From: Lanius collurio
Taxonomy: Eukaryota; Chordata; Aves; Passeriformes; Laniidae
Length of the DNA: 64,000 nt
Reading direction: 5' to 3'
Assembly: GCA_020086605.1 (NCBI GenBank)
Contig: JACBWW010000018.1
Location: 16,004,824 to 16,068,823 of the forward strand
The notes beneath the pieces were generated by a model, which was not told the origin of the DNA, searched no databases, and was given only the letters and a program-made list of their open reading frames with translations. This document shows positions 62,081 through 64,000 of this stretch, piece by piece. Within the stretch, counting starts at the first letter, position 1. Each line of letters begins with the position of its first letter. A program made the position numbers and the translations under genes.

Positions 62081-64000
62081 GTAAGGACAGCTTTTCCTTT
62101 GTCTGTCTGATGACTGTGCCTTCCATTTACCAGAAATTATTTTTCAAGGTTTGTTTTGAGGTGCTAATGATCAAAATCTGGCAATTATTGCAGGACACCT
62201 ACAAAAATGAGTAAGTTGATGGAAACACAGAAGCTGACATAGCTGCTCACTGTCTTGGAGCTTATGGAGAGAGCGCAGGATGGAGCAGTGTGACCCTGTG
62301 TTTGTGGTCACAGAGTGCCCCACGTGTGCCAGGGCTCACCAGCTCAGGGCTGACCTGAGCCAAGCCTGACACACCTGAGCTGGCTCCTCTGCTTTGCTCT
62401 TGGGAGCTTCAAATTGGCAGATATGGAGAGTTGTGTCTTTGCCTTTGGTGCAAGAGTCCAACTAATCCCTCCCAGAAGTGGATTTGTGTTAAAGTAGGGC
62501 GTAGAACACCCTTACAAACAAACACCTTGAGGTAAAACAAAAGGTCCACGCTCTTATTTTATCTGAATATCCCAAATAACGGAGGAATGGCGTTCCTTCA
62601 TCACACAATGAAAAGATGCTTAAAATTATACAGATTCTTGCTTATCAGGATCAAACGTTAAGCTCAAGTTTAAAGTTGACTTGTAAACTTTAAAAATGAG
62701 CAGGTTCGGGTTTAACATTGTTGGACAGAAAACATGTAGGTTTTGTCGGTGGCTGTCTCATTTTCAGTTGAAAGTACAGAAACACTTCGTAACCCATCAG
62801 GTAGCACTGGCACTGAGTGTGCAGGGAAGCTGGACAACTTGGCTGTCAGGGTCCTGTGAGGGCTTGAGGCATCAGCTGCGTGAAGGGGAGTGTTGAAGCA
62901 GTCTCATGAGGCAGATTAATCTGCCTCTCCCCACACTCCCGGTTAGTCAGGATAAAGTCCTTGTCTCCACAGCCCCTTCTGGAATGACAGGACATCTTTT
63001 CTAAAATAAATACATCCTACTTGCTACTTAGGATTAGGAGTGATTCTTTCCATCCCTTCCCTTCCTGGAATTTTTCAGGGCTGTTTTCTGGGGAGGATTT
63101 ATAATGATGCTTGTTCCAGTAGCTTCCTGTGTCCTCTCCACACTTTCTGGATGATAAAATGATTTATGTTACACTAGTGAAATCAAATTAATGGTTTGAT
63201 ATCAAGCTGTTAACCTTTAGTAGCTGTTCCATAGCTGCCTTTAGGTAGAAGCAGCAAAGCACAGCTTTGGGGGTCTCAGGGAGTCTGGTGGGTTTCAGCT
63301 CCCTGTGGAACTGCTGTGACAGCAATGCCGAAGTGTCCCCGCCGTGTCAGTGGTGGTGACACCAACAGCACACAGCTGCTGTGTGCTGGGAGAGCCCAGT
63401 TCCCTGTGCCTTGCTGTTCTCCAGGAGTGGGAAGCAACGTGTATCTCGTGGAAACAGCAGTTCTGGCACCAGTCTTCCCAGTCCTACAGTCTCTCCAGTG
63501 ATAAACCCTTGGCTTCTGCTGTGTTCTGCTTCCCCCTCTGACAGATGACTTGGTGATGGGAGATGTGGGCTGGCCTAGGGGGATGTCGCTGGGGGCAGCA
63601 AAACTGGACTCCAGGTGGATGTTGTGGCAGCATTTCCAAGTCAAAATACTGTGCTTTGAGGGCACGTGATTCTTTTAGTCAAGAGAGAAGGAAGATTTTT
63701 TGTAAGAAAAGGAGACATTTTTCATGAAAATCTAGTTGAATGCAGAAGCTAATGGAATTTTCTTTCAAAGCGCCTTTTCCCCCCAGCACTGCCAGTCCTG
63801 TGCAATGCCAACATAAGTTACCTGCTGCCCCTGATCTTCAATTCATCTTCAACTACTGTGGCCCAGCAGTCAGGATTAGTGTTTTACCCACACTTTTGCC
63901 CTGCAAAAAAATACATTTTAAAACAACAAACTAGGTTAGAGGATGAAATTTTTCAATATTTTAATTGCAAGAGATGAAAAGAAGCAGGGGGATGGGCAAA
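62081..64000 (+). other. DIS3L2: Intron of DIS3L2 (5' part; 3' end lies outside the window)
   Basis: The sequence follows donor GTAAGG. I looked for the next RNB exon (expected to start in phase 0 with a proline- and leucine-rich segment) and did not find it. Somewhat GC-richer around 63280-63620. No repeat or RNA gene was recognised. Confidence 0.85.

Noticed and set aside
1..64000. tRNA, rRNA, snRNA, microRNA, CRISPR or prokaryotic features
   Set aside because: No cloverleaf boxes, conserved RNA segments, regular spacer arrays or ribosome-binding-site-led operons were seen; the DNA is intron-rich vertebrate sequence.

Overview
This window is vertebrate, most likely avian, genomic DNA. It is a stretch of one large intron-rich protein-coding gene on the + strand, DIS3L2, which encodes the 3'-to-5' exoribonuclease that degrades oligouridylated RNAs. 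Six internal coding exons join into one uninterrupted 957-base (319-codon) reading frame with GT-AG splice sites and matching phases throughout. The first and last exons of the gene are not here: the window starts in an intron and ends in an intron. The bird assignment rests on CR1-type LINE 3' ends as the only clearly recognisable interspersed repeats, sparse repeat content and a DIS3L2 protein close to, but distinct from, the mammalian one. I cannot name the species or order.

Layout: 1-9245 is intron; exon A (9246-9480) encodes the acidic linker after the first cold-shock domain; there is then a 12.2-kb intron; exon B (21704-21810) is a short, weakly conserved exon completing the linker. 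A 1.2-kb intron leads to exon C (23004-23251), the core of the second cold-shock domain. A 6.6-kb intron leads to exon D (29857-30030), the end of CSD2 and the lead into the RNB domain. A 15.4-kb intron with three CR1 remnants leads to exon E (45431-45510), which carries the catalytic acidic residues. A 16.5-kb intron leads to exon F (61968-62080), further RNB core. The rest (62081-64000) is intron. No exon of the CSD1 N-terminal part, the later RNB or the S1 domain was found.

The introns hold three CR1 fragments, a diverged direct repeat pair about 1 kb apart, one perfect 42-bp tandem duplication, simple repeats and several stretches that look like regulatory DNA by motif content (a SOX-type inverted pair, a CTCF core match, ONECUT-like sites). 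These regulatory calls come from motif reading only. I found no RNA gene, no second gene, no prokaryotic or CRISPR feature and no sign of a novel molecular system. The long open frames in the introns are within chance expectation.
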